Made by a program: the position numbers and the translations under genes. Shown here in pieces: positions 25,597 to 34,636 of a stretch of DNA of 42,491 nucleotides. How positions within the stretch are numbered: the stretch's first letter is position 1; each line of letters begins with the position of its first letter. The notes beneath the pieces are model-generated. The model did no database searches. It was not told the DNA's origin and worked only from the letters and a program-made list of their open reading frames with translations. Origin of the DNA: SIG565 sp045651765 (GTDB taxonomy: Bacteria > Bacillota > Clostridia > Oscillospirales > Acutalibacteraceae); NCBI GenBank assembly GCA_045651765.1, contig JAZRSY010000014.1, positions 1 to 42,491 on the forward strand. The letters run 5' to 3'.

Positions 25597-26835
25597 GTGA
25601 ATTATACGAAAACGAACTATAAACTATTAAAGCTTGCCTGCTACACTGTAAACATCACAATGGCTTTTGCGGGCAACATTTCGCCGATACTGTTTTTAAC
25701 CTTCCGTTCACTTTACGGGGTTTCTTATTCACTTCTCGGTCTTTTGGTTGTTATAAATTTTGCAACACAGCTTACTGTTGACCTTATTTTTTCTTTCTTT
25801 TCACACAAGTTTAATGTTCCGACGGTTGTTCGTACAATGCCGTTTTTAACGATTATAGGTTTTTTGATTTTTGCGTTAGTGCCAACCCTTGCGCCGCAAT
25901 ATGCATACCTTGGCATTGCAATAGGCACTGCCATTTTTTCGGCGGCAGCGGGACTTGCCGAGGTGCTTATAAGTCCTATTGTTGCATCAATCCCGTCAGA
26001 TGACCCCGATAGACAGATGAGTGGACTTCACTCGGTCTATGCGTGGGGCGCAGTTGGTGTTATAATCCTCAGCACCCTGTTTTTGCTTGCGTTTGGTAAG
26101 CAAAACTGGAATATATTCGTATTGCTGTTTTTGATTATTCCAATTATTTCGGCAGTTCTTTTTTGCTCAACGGGTATTACCTGTGTGCATAATGCCGAAA
26201 AATCGAGCGGTATTGTTTCGCTTTTTAAAAAGCCTGCACTGTGGGCAAGCATTATTGGAATTTTTCTTGGCGGCGCAACCGAGGTCACCATGGCCCAGTG
26301 GAGTTCGAGCTACCTTGAAAATGCACTCGGTATTGACAAGGTGTGGGGCGATGTGTTCGGTGTTGCGATGTTTAGCGCGGCACTCGGCCTTGGACGTACA
26401 CTTTATTCAAAAATCGGCAAGAACATAACACGCGTATTGCTCCTTGGTGCAATCGGTGCGATGGCTTGCTATCTCGTTGCGGCAATCAGTAATGTTGCAC
26501 TAGTCGGTCTTGTTGCGTGTGTGCTGACGGGCTTTTGCGCGTCAATGATGTGGCCGGGTTCACTCGTTATTGCCACCGACCGCTTTGAGTCGGGCGGGGT
26601 TGTTGTGTTCGCGTTGATGGCGGCAGGCGGCGATATGGGTGCTGCGATTGTACCTCAGCTTGTGGGTGTTGCAGCAGACAGCGTGGTGCAAAATCCTGTA
26701 TTGCAAAACTTCACAGTCTCGCTTAACTTAAACCCCGACCAGTTGGGACTCAAAATAGGTATGCTTATAGGAATGTTATTCCCGCTTGCAGCCATTCCTG
26801 TTTACTATATTTTACATAAACGCAGAAAAAAATAA
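25597..26835 (+). CDS. Major facilitator superfamily transporter (sugar-permease-like)
   Basis: A 412-residue polytopic protein with about 12 hydrophobic helices. Weakly FucP-like: SPIVASIPSDDPDRQMSGLH in the middle and a second-half repeat with GRTLYSKIGKN. The likely start is GTG 25597 (MNYTKTNYKLLKLACYTVN), because helix 1 would be cut by starting at the later Met22; the ribosome site is weak. Codon choice differs from the flanking genes (more GGT/GGC-CTT, GCA, fewer runs of GCC/AAC), suggesting separate ancestry. Substrate unknown. Strong terminator after it; no clear promoter, though TATAAT occurs at 25576-25581. Confidence 0.85.
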   Translation: MNYTKTNYKLLKLACYTVNITMAFAGNISPILFLTFRSLYGVSYSLLGLLVVINFATQLTVDLIFSFFSHKFNVPTVVRTMPFLTIIGFLIFALVPTLAPQYAYLGIAIGTAIFSAAAGLAEVLISPIVASIPSDDPDRQMSGLHSVYAWGAVGVIILSTLFLLAFGKQNWNIFVLLFLIIPIISAVLFCSTGITCVHNAEKSSGIVSLFKKPALWASIIGIFLGGATEVTMAQWSSSYLENALGIDKVWGDVFGVAMFSAALGLGRTLYSKIGKNITRVLLLGAIGAMACYLVAAISNVALVGLVACVLTGFCASMMWPGSLVIATDRFESGGVVVFALMAAGGDMGAAIVPQLVGVAADSVVQNPVLQNFTVSLNLNPDQLGLKIGMLIGMLFPLAAIPVYYILHKRRKK

Positions 26836-26848
26836 TGATTTGCATAAG

Positions 26849-26884
26849 GGAGACTACTTCTTTACAAGGTAGTCTCCGTTTTTT
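26849..26884 (+). terminator. Terminator of the MFS gene
   Basis: A 9-bp stem (GGAGACTAC at 26849-26857 with GTAGTCTCC at 26869-26877), 11-base loop and GTTTTTTAT tail. Confidence 0.85.
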
Positions 26885-26960
26885 ATAAAATAAAAACAGC
26901 ATAGCCAAAGGCTACGCCGTGTAACGACATCAATTATTCAGTTTAGATACAAGAGCCACC

Positions 26961-27011
26961 GTTTGGGGCATCTTCCTTACAGAGTGTGCCCCAAACCTCT
27001 CTTTTTTATTT
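26961..27011 (+). terminator. Second hairpin between the MFS and U32 genes, terminator-like on the plus strand
   Basis: A perfect 10-bp stem (GTTTGGGGCA at 26961-26970, complement at 26987-26996) is followed by CTCTCTTTTTTATTTT. On the minus strand, where the U32 gene ends, it lacks a T-run. A smaller TAGCC/GGCTA hairpin lies just upstream near 26903. Confidence 0.6.
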
Positions 27012-29060
27012 TACACCCCTGAAATAGAGTCCCCTTGAATATTCGGTTTTGGCGGTGTCGCCGTTTTGGTAGGCAGTAATAACCTTTTTGACGGTTTGGG
27101 CTGTTTCAAAAGTGAAATACAAATACATAAAATCGCATTTTGCAAAGTCGGATTTTTTGTCGGCAAGCCAAATTGGCACCGAGTTATACAGAACCGAAAA
27201 TCCGTTTTGACAGGCAACAGGGAATTTTTTGCCAAGGCGGTCGGTAACGGTTCTGTCTTTTTTGCAACCGCCGCAACCGTTTTTGGTTTTAACGGGGCAA
27301 TTTTTTGTTAACATAAGGGGCAGCCGACCATAAGCGAAAAAGCCGGTTGGCAAATTTGTTTTAATGTTGGAAATTTGTGTGGCGGTAAGTTCAGGCGACA
27401 GCACCGTTTGGCTTGCGCCATTTTGCTCTAAGGCCGCAGCGGTGTGGGAATTAAACACATTAAAGCCAATGTCGGCTATTGTTTTGTACCCTGCCAGTGT
27501 GGCAAGTTCTTTGGCCGCCAATGTGCCGCAAAAGGCATATTCAAAGCCGTTTTCTTTAAAAAGCGCCAGTCGTCTTAAAATAAAGTCCTCGTTTTCTATT
27601 CCGCGGGGCAGTTCAACCGCCGTTTTCACCCCTGTGGGTACCTTAAAATCTGTAATGTCGGCTTCAAGCGGCAGAGCAATTAAATCAATTCCGTTTAAAT
27701 CTTCGGGTATTACGCCCGTGTTTTGAAAGCGGCAATAAATTTGCTGTTTGTCCGGTTGTTTTTTAACAGCTAAATTAGGCACTTCAACGTTATATTGTTC
27801 GTTTTTTATGGCAGACCTTAGGGCATTTAACTGCTCGCAAGCCGCACGGCGTAAATCGTTAATTAGCGCCGCAGGTATAAATAAATTTTTGTCTATTAAA
27901 ATGTCGTGTTCTTGCAAATAATAGGGCGTAGAACCCAATTTGTTTAAATTTTTAAAAACATCTTCTTTATTTGTGGCCTTGTTAATGGCTTTTTCGGGCG
28001 CACTACCCTTGGCCTCCACCCTATTTATGCCGTCGGTTAATGTAAGGGTGATTTCGCGGCCAAGAGCGGCTCTAAAACAGGCTGTAATGGGCACACTTTG
28101 GTTTTCGGCCCTGTAAAGTGAGTGTATTTTGCTCAAAACACTGCCCGATGCCTTAACATCTTGTGTGGTGCGAATTCCAAACATTTCGTAACCTGTTTTG
28201 TTAAGGTAGTAACCCGCCGTAAAGCCCGAGCGTGAAAAAACATTATTCAACAGTTCTTTAAGTTCGTTGTCGTTTTGGCCGTTTACCGCATTTTTAAAGG
28301 CGGCCACGGCGGCGGCAACATACTCGGGGCGTTTCATTCGGCCCTCTATTTTAAAACTTGCAACACCCATTTTTGAAAGTTCTTGTGTGTAGTCTATTAA
28401 ACTTAAATCCTTAAGGCTTAAAGCATATTGGTTGCTGCCGTTATTAAAAGGCAACCTACAGGGTCCGGCGCAAAGGCCACGGTTGCCGCTGCGACCACCA
28501 ATAACGGCGCTTAACAGGCATTGCCCCGAAACACTCATGCAAAGCGCACCGTGCACAAACACCTCAACCTCAATGCCGAATTCTTTGGCTTTTTGGCAAA
28601 AATTTGCAAGGGAAGCCCTATCCATCTCGCGAGAAACAACAACACGGCTAAAGCCTGCATTTTTTAAATATGGCAAGGCCGCCGCCGAGTGCACCGAAAG
28701 TTGAGTTGAGGCGTGAATTGGCAAATCTTTAAAATTCTTTTTTATGAGCGAGGCCAAACCCAAATCGGCCACAATAACGGCATCTATGCCACATTTGGCC
28801 GCTAATTTGGCAACCGACAAGGCAGAAAACATCTCGCCGTCGGACACAACCGTGTTAAGCGTTAAATAAACCTTAACGCCGCGCGTGTGGCAAAACCCGA
28901 CAGCATCTTTAATTGTGCTACTATTAAAATTTTCGGCCCCTCGGCGCGCATTAAAATCATCCATGCCCAAATATACGGCATCCGCGCCGGAGCGCACGGC
29001 GGCCAACAACATTTCACTATTGCCAACAGGTGCCAAAATTTCGGGTATTTTATTATTCAT
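27006..29060 (-). CDS. U32 family peptidase / RlhA-like protein with C-terminal DUF3656-type region
   Basis: A 684-residue protein of the U32 group, several of whose members (RlhA, TrhP) hydroxylate rRNA or tRNA with an iron-sulfur cluster, though the family was named for collagenase activity. The TIM-barrel part has EILAPVGNSEMLLAAVRSGA, DAVYLGMDDFNARRGAENF and EVFVHGALCMSVSGQCLLS; Cys residues follow in RGLCAGPCRLPF, and near the C-terminus GCGGCKKDR. I prefer ATG 29060; an in-frame TTG at 29072 touches the AAGG. It starts 14 bases after zapA and is cotranscribed with it, a pairing I believe is common in clostridia. Confidence 0.88.
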   Translation of the reverse strand: MNNKIPEILAPVGNSEMLLAAVRSGADAVYLGMDDFNARRGAENFNSSTIKDAVGFCHTRGVKVYLTLNTVVSDGEMFSALSVAKLAAKCGIDAVIVADLGLASLIKKNFKDLPIHASTQLSVHSAAALPYLKNAGFSRVVVSREMDRASLANFCQKAKEFGIEVEVFVHGALCMSVSGQCLLSAVIGGRSGNRGLCAGPCRLPFNNGSNQYALSLKDLSLIDYTQELSKMGVASFKIEGRMKRPEYVAAAVAAFKNAVNGQNDNELKELLNNVFSRSGFTAGYYLNKTGYEMFGIRTTQDVKASGSVLSKIHSLYRAENQSVPITACFRAALGREITLTLTDGINRVEAKGSAPEKAINKATNKEDVFKNLNKLGSTPYYLQEHDILIDKNLFIPAALINDLRRAACEQLNALRSAIKNEQYNVEVPNLAVKKQPDKQQIYCRFQNTGVIPEDLNGIDLIALPLEADITDFKVPTGVKTAVELPRGIENEDFILRRLALFKENGFEYAFCGTLAAKELATLAGYKTIADIGFNVFNSHTAAALEQNGASQTVLSPELTATQISNIKTNLPTGFFAYGRLPLMLTKNCPVKTKNGCGGCKKDRTVTDRLGKKFPVACQNGFSVLYNSVPIWLADKKSDFAKCDFMYLYFTFETAQTVKKVITAYQNGDTAKTEYSRGLYFRGVK

Positions 29061-29074
29061 TGCAGTTTTCAACC

Positions 29075-29401
29075 TTAAAATTCTTCATTTTCGCCCAACA
29101 ACTCACGCAGTTTGCGGTTTGCAATTTCGGCATCCAATTTTGCGCAGGCAGTTTCTTCAAGCAGCCTTTTAATTTCGAGCCGCAAGGTTTCGTTTTCGGT
29201 TCTTGTTTTATGGGCTTCATCAAGGGATTCCATTGCCGCCATTACCGCAGCCATGGTTGTAGATAAAAATGGACTTTTTTGCATAATATTATCCATTTTA
29301 GCCTCTAATTCGGCGCCCAGCCCTAAAAGATAAGCATCGCTTTCTTCCGATGTAATGGAATATTCAATTCCACCTATTTTAAGTCTTATTTTGTTCGGCA
29401 T
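29075..29401 (-). CDS. zapA: Cell division protein ZapA
   Basis: A 108-residue FtsZ-ring-associated protein that bundles FtsZ filaments. The start IRLKIGGIEYSITSEESDAYL is the compact beta-alpha head; from about residue 40 a long coiled coil runs to the end (SLDEAHKTRTENETLRLEI followed by KRLLEETACAKLDAEIANRK). Ribosome site GGAGGG lies 5 bases upstream. It precedes the U32 gene. Confidence 0.92.
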   Translation of the reverse strand: MPNKIRLKIGGIEYSITSEESDAYLLGLGAELEAKMDNIMQKSPFLSTTMAAVMAAMESLDEAHKTRTENETLRLEIKRLLEETACAKLDAEIANRKLRELLGENEEF

Positions 29402-29498
29402 ATTCTCCCTCCGTTCTAACTACATTTTATAATAAAATTTGCAAAAAATAAAGACTTTTTTATTTTTATAAAAAAATACCTTAAAACCCAAAAAACTA

Positions 29499-29527
29499 TT
29501 GCATAAAATTATAAATTCTGTTAATAT
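29499..29527 (+). promoter_or_regulatory. Probable promoter of the beta-helix/CapA/apgM run
   Basis: TTGCAT, 17-base spacer, TAATAT, placed 44 bases ahead of the beta-helix start; moderate match. Confidence 0.45.
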
Positions 29528-29570
29528 GAAATCAAGTAAAATAAGGTTTTTGCCTTAGGAGGTTATTGTT

Positions 29571-31130
29571 ATGAAAAAGGCCACCACAGCACAAATTAAC
29601 GACATTTTAGCACAGGCCACAGCCCGAAAAGAACAAATTTTAAATTCGGCCTCTTGCTACCCTGAAAACAGGCCAACTTATTATGTAGATTCTTTAAATG
29701 GTAACGATATGCTCGATGGCAAAACCCCTGAAACCGCTTGGCGCAGTATTGAAAAGGTTGGCAACACCGCACTAAATAGCGGCGATGTTGTTTTGTTTAA
29801 ACGTGGCTGTGTTTGGCGCGGCACAATGCGTGCGCAAGACGGCGTTACCTACTCGGCCTATGGCGAGGGCAAAAAACCCGAGTTTTACGGCTCTATAGAT
29901 GCATCTGACCCTAACGACTGGGTTGAAACAATGGTTAAAAATGTTTGGCTTTTTAGACCCATGATTGCCTATGTTAAAGAGGCCGGCAGCGTTATTATAA
30001 ACGGTGGCGAACTTTGGGGAATTAAAATTTGCGAAAACCGCCTTACAGGTGAGCGTTGCGATATGCAACGTGGCGCCACCAGCCAAATGGGCGTGTTAGA
30101 TGTTTTTAACGGCCGCAAATATGTTCACCGTGAGCGTGGACCCTTTAACAGCCTTAAAGACATTAAAGGCGACCTTGAGTTTTACCACAATTATTTCGGC
30201 AAGCCCGATATGCTTGACGACCACCTATATTTAAACTGCCCCGACGGCAACCCAGGTGAAGTTTTTGAAAGTATTGAAATTTCACTCAGATATTCTGTTT
30301 TTGCTGCGGCCGATAACGCAACCTTTGACAACCTTTGCTTTAAATATGCAGGTGTACACGGTATGAGCTGCGGACACACAAATAATGTTGTGCGCAACTG
30401 TGAATTTGCTTGGCTTGGCGGCTCGGGTATGTTCCCTGAGGCATACGCCGCTTGTAACAATCCGCCATTTGGGCACGACACCACCCGCCTTGGCAACGGC
30501 GCCGAGGTTTATGGCGAATGTAAAGGATTCGTGGTTGAAAACTGCTATTTCCACCAAATTTACGACACCGCCGTTACCTCTCAAATGCACACCAATGCTA
30601 ATCAAGCTTACGAAATGCGTGATATTAAATGGAACAACAACCTTTTTGACAGGTGCGCCTGCGCATTTGAATTGTGGATGGTGGTTGATAACCCCGAAGC
30701 ACCCAAAGGCCAACTTAAAAATGTTGAAATTTCCAACAACATAATTTTAAATACCGGCCTTGGCTGGAGCCACCAGCGTTGCGACTGGGGCTATGCCGCA
30801 TTTTTAACCTGGGGTGTGGGCACCGTTAGAACCTGCGACATTAAAAATGTTTCGCTAAACAATAACATTTTCTTTAACGATTTGCGTTATGTTATGTTTA
30901 CAACCTTTACCTCGCCCGATTTACTTAATGTGGAAAATAATAAAATCTTTAGTGCGGGTAACCTTGGTTTGTTCCCCGAAGATTTAGACCCATTAAACGA
31001 CAACACCAAAGACTTTGATGGCACCGAAGAAAATCTTAAACTTTTAGAAGAAAAAGCAGGTTGGAAGAACACCGAATATTATTTGCTTGACAAAAAGGCT
31101 GTTTCTTTCGACAATGCTTATAAAATTTAA
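29571..31130 (+). CDS. Right-handed parallel beta-helix protein, apparently cytoplasmic
   Basis: A 519-residue protein of the pectate-lyase-like beta-helix type. The opening YYVDSLNGNDMLDGKTPETA followed by WRSIEKV is the typical entry into such domains (usually read YVdp-GnD-nnGts-tPWrTL). Repeating coils follow with Asn ladders (ENCYFHQIYDTAV, EISNNIILNTG, NVSLNNNIFFN, NVENNKIFSAG). Most relatives are secreted glycan lyases, hydrolases or phage spikes, but no signal peptide is visible: the N-terminus is a charged helix (KKATTAQINDILAQATARKE). No catalytic set is identified. AGGAGG lies 8 bases upstream. It is followed closely by the CapA-like gene. Confidence 0.8.
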   Translation: MKKATTAQINDILAQATARKEQILNSASCYPENRPTYYVDSLNGNDMLDGKTPETAWRSIEKVGNTALNSGDVVLFKRGCVWRGTMRAQDGVTYSAYGEGKKPEFYGSIDASDPNDWVETMVKNVWLFRPMIAYVKEAGSVIINGGELWGIKICENRLTGERCDMQRGATSQMGVLDVFNGRKYVHRERGPFNSLKDIKGDLEFYHNYFGKPDMLDDHLYLNCPDGNPGEVFESIEISLRYSVFAAADNATFDNLCFKYAGVHGMSCGHTNNVVRNCEFAWLGGSGMFPEAYAACNNPPFGHDTTRLGNGAEVYGECKGFVVENCYFHQIYDTAVTSQMHTNANQAYEMRDIKWNNNLFDRCACAFELWMVVDNPEAPKGQLKNVEISNNIILNTGLGWSHQRCDWGYAAFLTWGVGTVRTCDIKNVSLNNNIFFNDLRYVMFTTFTSPDLLNVENNKIFSAGNLGLFPEDLDPLNDNTKDFDGTEENLKLLEEKAGWKNTEYYLLDKKAVSFDNAYKI

Positions 31131-31152
31131 ATAACTTTATTATGGAGTGAAT

Positions 31153-32676
31153 ATGGAACATAGTAGGGAATATAAAAGGCGTGTTAAAAAAAGAATTTTA
31201 CGCCGCCGTTTAATAATAGCGGCAGTCTGCTTAGTTTTAGCAGCTGCCATAGCTATTGGTGTTTTTAGTTGCAGCGGCAAAACTTCTTCTGTTTTTTCGT
31301 CGCCCGCCGAAACCGCCGCTAGCACCATTGCTAAAATTGATAATATTTTATTGGAAAACAACGGTAAAATACCTGCGGCCGAAGTTGAAAAACTTACCGC
31401 CGCTAAAGATGCCTTGCTTGCAGCCTGCGAAACCGCCGACAAAGCGCAAATTAAGGCAAAAAACCTGGCCGCCGAGCAAGAGATTGCCAATATTAATGCC
31501 TTGCTTGAAAAAGCCTTAGCGCAACCCTATGTTGTGTCCACCGCCAGTGTTGGCTCGGCCGGGGATATTCTTGTGCACACCCCTATTTTATGGAACGCAC
31601 AAAAGTCCGACGGCAGTTTTGATTTTACTAACATTGTGCCTCAGGTAAAAAGTTATATGTCGGCATTCGATTATATGTCGGTTAACCTTGAGGTTACCTG
31701 TGGCGGAACCGAGGCCGGAAAATACGATGGCTACCCCGCTTTTAATATTCCCGACACCATTTTAGATGCCTTTAAGGGTGCAGGTGTGGATATGATGCTA
31801 ACGGCTAACAACCACGCCTACGACACAGGCGCTAAGGGTATGTTAAGAACCGTTAAGGTGCTTAAAGAAAAGGGCATTGACGCCCTTGGCACCCGTGAGA
31901 ACATTGCCGATAAAGATTATATTGTGAAAGATATTAACGGCATTAAAATAGGTATGGTTTGCTACACCTATGAAAACGAATCGGGCACTGCCGGCCGTAA
32001 ATCCATTAACGGCCGCTTAATGACTGCCGAAGCAAGCCCGCTTATTAAAAGTTTTAATTATAACAACTTACCCGCATTTTATGCCGACGCTGCTAACACC
32101 TTTAACGAAATGAAGCAAGATGGTGCCGAGGCCGTTATTTATTATATACATTGGGGCAACGAATACCAACGCACCCCAAACAAACACCAAAAAGATATTG
32201 CCCAAAGGTTAAGTGATATTGGCGCCGATGTTATTGTTGGCGGCCACCCCCATGTTGTGCAACCATTCGAAACGCTAAGGGGTGTTAACGGAAACGAAAC
32301 CGTTTGCATATATTCCACAGGCAACTTTGTTTCTAACCAACGAATAGAGGCCATGGACAACCAAAAAACAGGCCACACCGAAGACGGTATGATTTTTGGC
32401 GTAACCTTCCAAAAATGGAGTGACGGCAAAATCACATTAGGCGATGTTAACATTTTGCCCACCTGGGTTAACCTTAAAACCGTAAGCGGCAAAAGAGTTT
32501 ACGAAATTGCCCCGTTAGATACCTCGGTTTCGGATTGGACAACCTTTGGCCTTACAGGCTCTAAAATTGATAAGGCAAAAGCCTCTTATAACAGAACAAT
32601 GGCCCTTGTGGGCGAAGGCTTAAATAATTACCGAACATCCCACGGTATGAGCGCCGTGCAAACAAATATTGAATAG
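31153..32676 (+). CDS. CapA/PgsA family membrane-anchored metallophosphoesterase-like protein
   Basis: A 507-residue protein with a very basic N-terminus (REYKRRVKKRILRRRL), one membrane helix (about 20-40), a helical stalk (about 55-125) and a CapA domain: GSAGDILVHTPIL, NLEVTCGG, LTANNHAYDTGAKG, IHWGNEYQ, VGGHPHVVQPFE and YSTGNFVSNQ, which hold the Asp, Asn and His ligands of the calcineurin-like fold. The family includes the poly-gamma-glutamate capsule protein, but many members act in unknown wall or polymer processes. ATG 31153 is used since GGAG lies just upstream; the GTG two codons earlier overlaps it. Second in the beta-helix run. Confidence 0.9.
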   Translation: MEHSREYKRRVKKRILRRRLIIAAVCLVLAAAIAIGVFSCSGKTSSVFSSPAETAASTIAKIDNILLENNGKIPAAEVEKLTAAKDALLAACETADKAQIKAKNLAAEQEIANINALLEKALAQPYVVSTASVGSAGDILVHTPILWNAQKSDGSFDFTNIVPQVKSYMSAFDYMSVNLEVTCGGTEAGKYDGYPAFNIPDTILDAFKGAGVDMMLTANNHAYDTGAKGMLRTVKVLKEKGIDALGTRENIADKDYIVKDINGIKIGMVCYTYENESGTAGRKSINGRLMTAEASPLIKSFNYNNLPAFYADAANTFNEMKQDGAEAVIYYIHWGNEYQRTPNKHQKDIAQRLSDIGADVIVGGHPHVVQPFETLRGVNGNETVCIYSTGNFVSNQRIEAMDNQKTGHTEDGMIFGVTFQKWSDGKITLGDVNILPTWVNLKTVSGKRVYEIAPLDTSVSDWTTFGLTGSKIDKAKASYNRTMALVGEGLNNYRTSHGMSAVQTNIE

Positions 32677-32691
32677 AGGTTAATTTTTTAA

Positions 32692-33906
32692 ATGAAATAT
32701 TTAGTAATTTTGTGCGACGGTATGGCAGATACCGCCAACCCAAAAATTTTAGACGGCAAAACACCAATGCAAGCAGCCAAAAAGCCACAAATGGATTTTT
32801 TGGCCAAAAATTCGGTGGTAGGTTTGTGCAAAACCGTTGCCGACGGTATGAAACCCGGCAGCGATGTTGCTAATTTGTCGGTAATGGGTTACAACACGGC
32901 CGAATGTTACACCGGTCGCTCGCCGTTAGAGGCCGCCAGCATCGGCATTAACTTAAGTGAAACCGATGTTGCTTTAAGGTGCAACCTTGTTACCCTGTCG
33001 GATGAAGAAGATTACAACGACAAAACCATGGTGGATTATTGCGCCGGAGATATTTCTTCGGCCGAGGCCGCCGAACTTATAAAGACTATTGAAAAAGAAC
33101 TTGGCAACCAAATTTACAGTTTTTATGCCGGTGTTTCTTACAGACACTGCTTGGTTGTTAAAAACGGCACCGTGGAACTTGGTAATATGACACCCCCGCA
33201 CGACATTAGCGGTAGGGTTGTAGGTGGTTATTTATCGACCCACAAAAACGCCGAACCTCTTATAGATTTAATGAAAAAAAGTTACAATATTCTTAAAGAC
33301 CACCCCGTTAATTTAGAGCGTATAAAACGCGGTGAAAAGCCGGCCAACTCCATTTGGCTTTGGGGCGAAGGCAAAAAACCCGCGCTTCAAAACTTTAAAG
33401 AAAAGTTTGGGGTTAATGCGACCGTTATTTCGGCTGTGGATTTATTAAAGGGCATTGGCATACTCTCGGGCATGCAGGTGCCGAATGTGCCGGGCGCCAC
33501 AGGTTATATTGACACAAACTTCTCGGGCAAAGTGGAAGCTGCCAAACAGGCATTTTTAAACGGCGCCGATTTAGTTTATTTGCACTTTGAGGCCCCCGAC
33601 GAATGCGGCCACCGCGGCGAAGCCGAAAATAAGGTTAGGGCAATTGAAATTATTGACACCGCCGCAGTTAAAGAATTGTGTGAATTTTTAAGCACCCGGG
33701 ATGATTATAGGTTGCTTATTATGCCCGACCACCCCACCCCGCTTGAAACCCAAACACACTCGGCAGAGCCTGTGCCGTTTTTGCTTTACGACAGCCGCAT
33801 TTTGCAAAACGGACCTTGCTGTTTTAACGAGCAAACGGCCAAAGACAGTAAAATTTTTATAGAACACGGACCCAACATTATGAAAATGCTTTTAGAGGTT
33901 AAGTAA
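32692..33906 (+). CDS. apgM: Cofactor-independent phosphoglycerate mutase, archaeal type
   Basis: A 404-residue alkaline-phosphatase-superfamily enzyme interconverting 3- and 2-phosphoglycerate. Metal and nucleophile motifs: LVILCDGMAD, KPGSDVANLSVMGYN (the Ser in GSD or NLS region is the phospho-acceptor), VYLHFEAPDECGHRGE and LIMPDHPTP. It groups with the ApgM/ThiE-like archaeal type often found in clostridia as a second phosphoglycerate mutase. The ribosome site is modest (AGAGGT). It is 15 bases after the CapA-like gene. Confidence 0.93.
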   Translation: MKYLVILCDGMADTANPKILDGKTPMQAAKKPQMDFLAKNSVVGLCKTVADGMKPGSDVANLSVMGYNTAECYTGRSPLEAASIGINLSETDVALRCNLVTLSDEEDYNDKTMVDYCAGDISSAEAAELIKTIEKELGNQIYSFYAGVSYRHCLVVKNGTVELGNMTPPHDISGRVVGGYLSTHKNAEPLIDLMKKSYNILKDHPVNLERIKRGEKPANSIWLWGEGKKPALQNFKEKFGVNATVISAVDLLKGIGILSGMQVPNVPGATGYIDTNFSGKVEAAKQAFLNGADLVYLHFEAPDECGHRGEAENKVRAIEIIDTAAVKELCEFLSTRDDYRLLIMPDHPTPLETQTHSAEPVPFLLYDSRILQNGPCCFNEQTAKDSKIFIEHGPNIMKMLLEVK

Positions 33907-33907
33907 A

Positions 33908-34180
33908 ATGCGAAAAAACGAAGAAAAAATGAATGCCGAAAAGGAAAAAATAAAACAACACTTTAAAAAAGAAAGGAAAAAGGTTACTGCCATTTTTCTG
34001 ATTTTTGAAGTGGTGGCAATAATTGCCGCATGGCTTTTAACCGGCCTACTTTATATTCACTGGTTTTTGGTTGCATTATTCTTTATAGTTGTTTTCCCGA
34101 CAACACAATATTCCAAAAAACAAAAGGAATTAACCAAAGCCGAAGCCACCCAACTGGGATTTTCAGAACAAGAATATTAA
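33908..34180 (+). CDS. Small two-helix membrane protein
   Basis: A 90-residue protein beginning one base after the apgM stop. A very charged start (RKNEEKMNAEKEKIKQHFKK) is followed by two hydrophobic helices (about 28-44 and 49-67) and a polar tail. Both ends are probably cytoplasmic. I do not recognise it. The close spacing suggests it is read from the apgM transcript. ATG at 33929 is an alternative start. Confidence 0.65.
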   Translation: MRKNEEKMNAEKEKIKQHFKKERKKVTAIFLIFEVVAIIAAWLLTGLLYIHWFLVALFFIVVFPTTQYSKKQKELTKAEATQLGFSEQEY

Positions 34181-34187
34181 AAAACAC

Positions 34188-34216
34188 TTTACATTTTAAA
34201 AGTATTGTGTTATAAT
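34188..34216 (+). promoter_or_regulatory. rpsO promoter
   Basis: TTTACA (34188-34193), 17-base spacer, TATAAT (34211-34216). Transcription would begin near 34223, giving a leader of about 100 bases. Confidence 0.82.
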
Positions 34217-34222
34217 ACAAAA

Positions 34223-34323
34223 ACTACCGCTTACTGTGCTTTAGGCGGCCGCCGAAATATTTCGGAATCACTAATGGCCTATTGCTCGGTTTTCGGAATA
34301 ATTTTTAAAAAGGAGTGAAAACA
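34223..34323 (+). promoter_or_regulatory. Structured rpsO leader, candidate S15 autoregulatory RNA
   Basis: The leader holds a CCGC/GCGG stem (about 34228-34246), directly followed by the hairpin CCGAAATATTTCGG (about 34251-34264), and two GGCC segments that could pair in an alternative fold. AAGGAG ends the leader 8 bases before the ATG. S15 represses its own mRNA in many bacteria through unrelated leader folds, which makes this a likely site; the exact fold is an inference. Confidence 0.5.
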
Positions 34324-34587
34324 ATGTTAAAGGACAAAAAGCAAGAAATCATCGCTACCTACGCCACCCACGAAGGCGACACAGGTTCGCCCGAGGTGCA
34401 AATTGCACTTTTAACAAACCGCATTAACGAGCTTACTGCTCACTTAAAGGTTCACGCTAAGGACCACCACTCACGCCGCGGTCTTCTTAAAATGGTTGGC
34501 CACAGAAGAAACCTTTTGGCTTATTTAAGCAAAAACGATATCGAAAGATACCGTGCAATAGTAAGCAAACTTGGTCTTCGTAAGTAA
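34324..34587 (+). CDS. rpsO: 30S ribosomal protein S15
   Basis: An 87-residue ribosomal protein binding the central domain of 16S rRNA. The family signature runs from GDTGSPEVQIALLTNRI through HLKVHAKDHHSRRGLL to MVGHRRNLLAYL. ATG 34324 is 8 bases after AAGGAG; an in-frame GTG at 34315 overlaps that site. It is followed by pnp, the same order as in E. coli. Confidence 0.97.
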   Translation: MLKDKKQEIIATYATHEGDTGSPEVQIALLTNRINELTAHLKVHAKDHHSRRGLLKMVGHRRNLLAYLSKNDIERYRAIVSKLGLRK

Positions 34588-34598
34588 TTTAAGCATTG

Positions 34599-34620
34599 GG
34601 CAGACCTTAAACGGTCTGCC
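34599..34620 (+). terminator. Hairpin after rpsO (weak terminator or processing site)
   Basis: GGCAGACC pairs perfectly with GGTCTGCC around a 6-base loop; the tail is TTGTTGCAT, poor in T, so readthrough into pnp is likely. Confidence 0.6.
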
Positions 34621-34636
34621 TTGTTGCATAAAAAAA

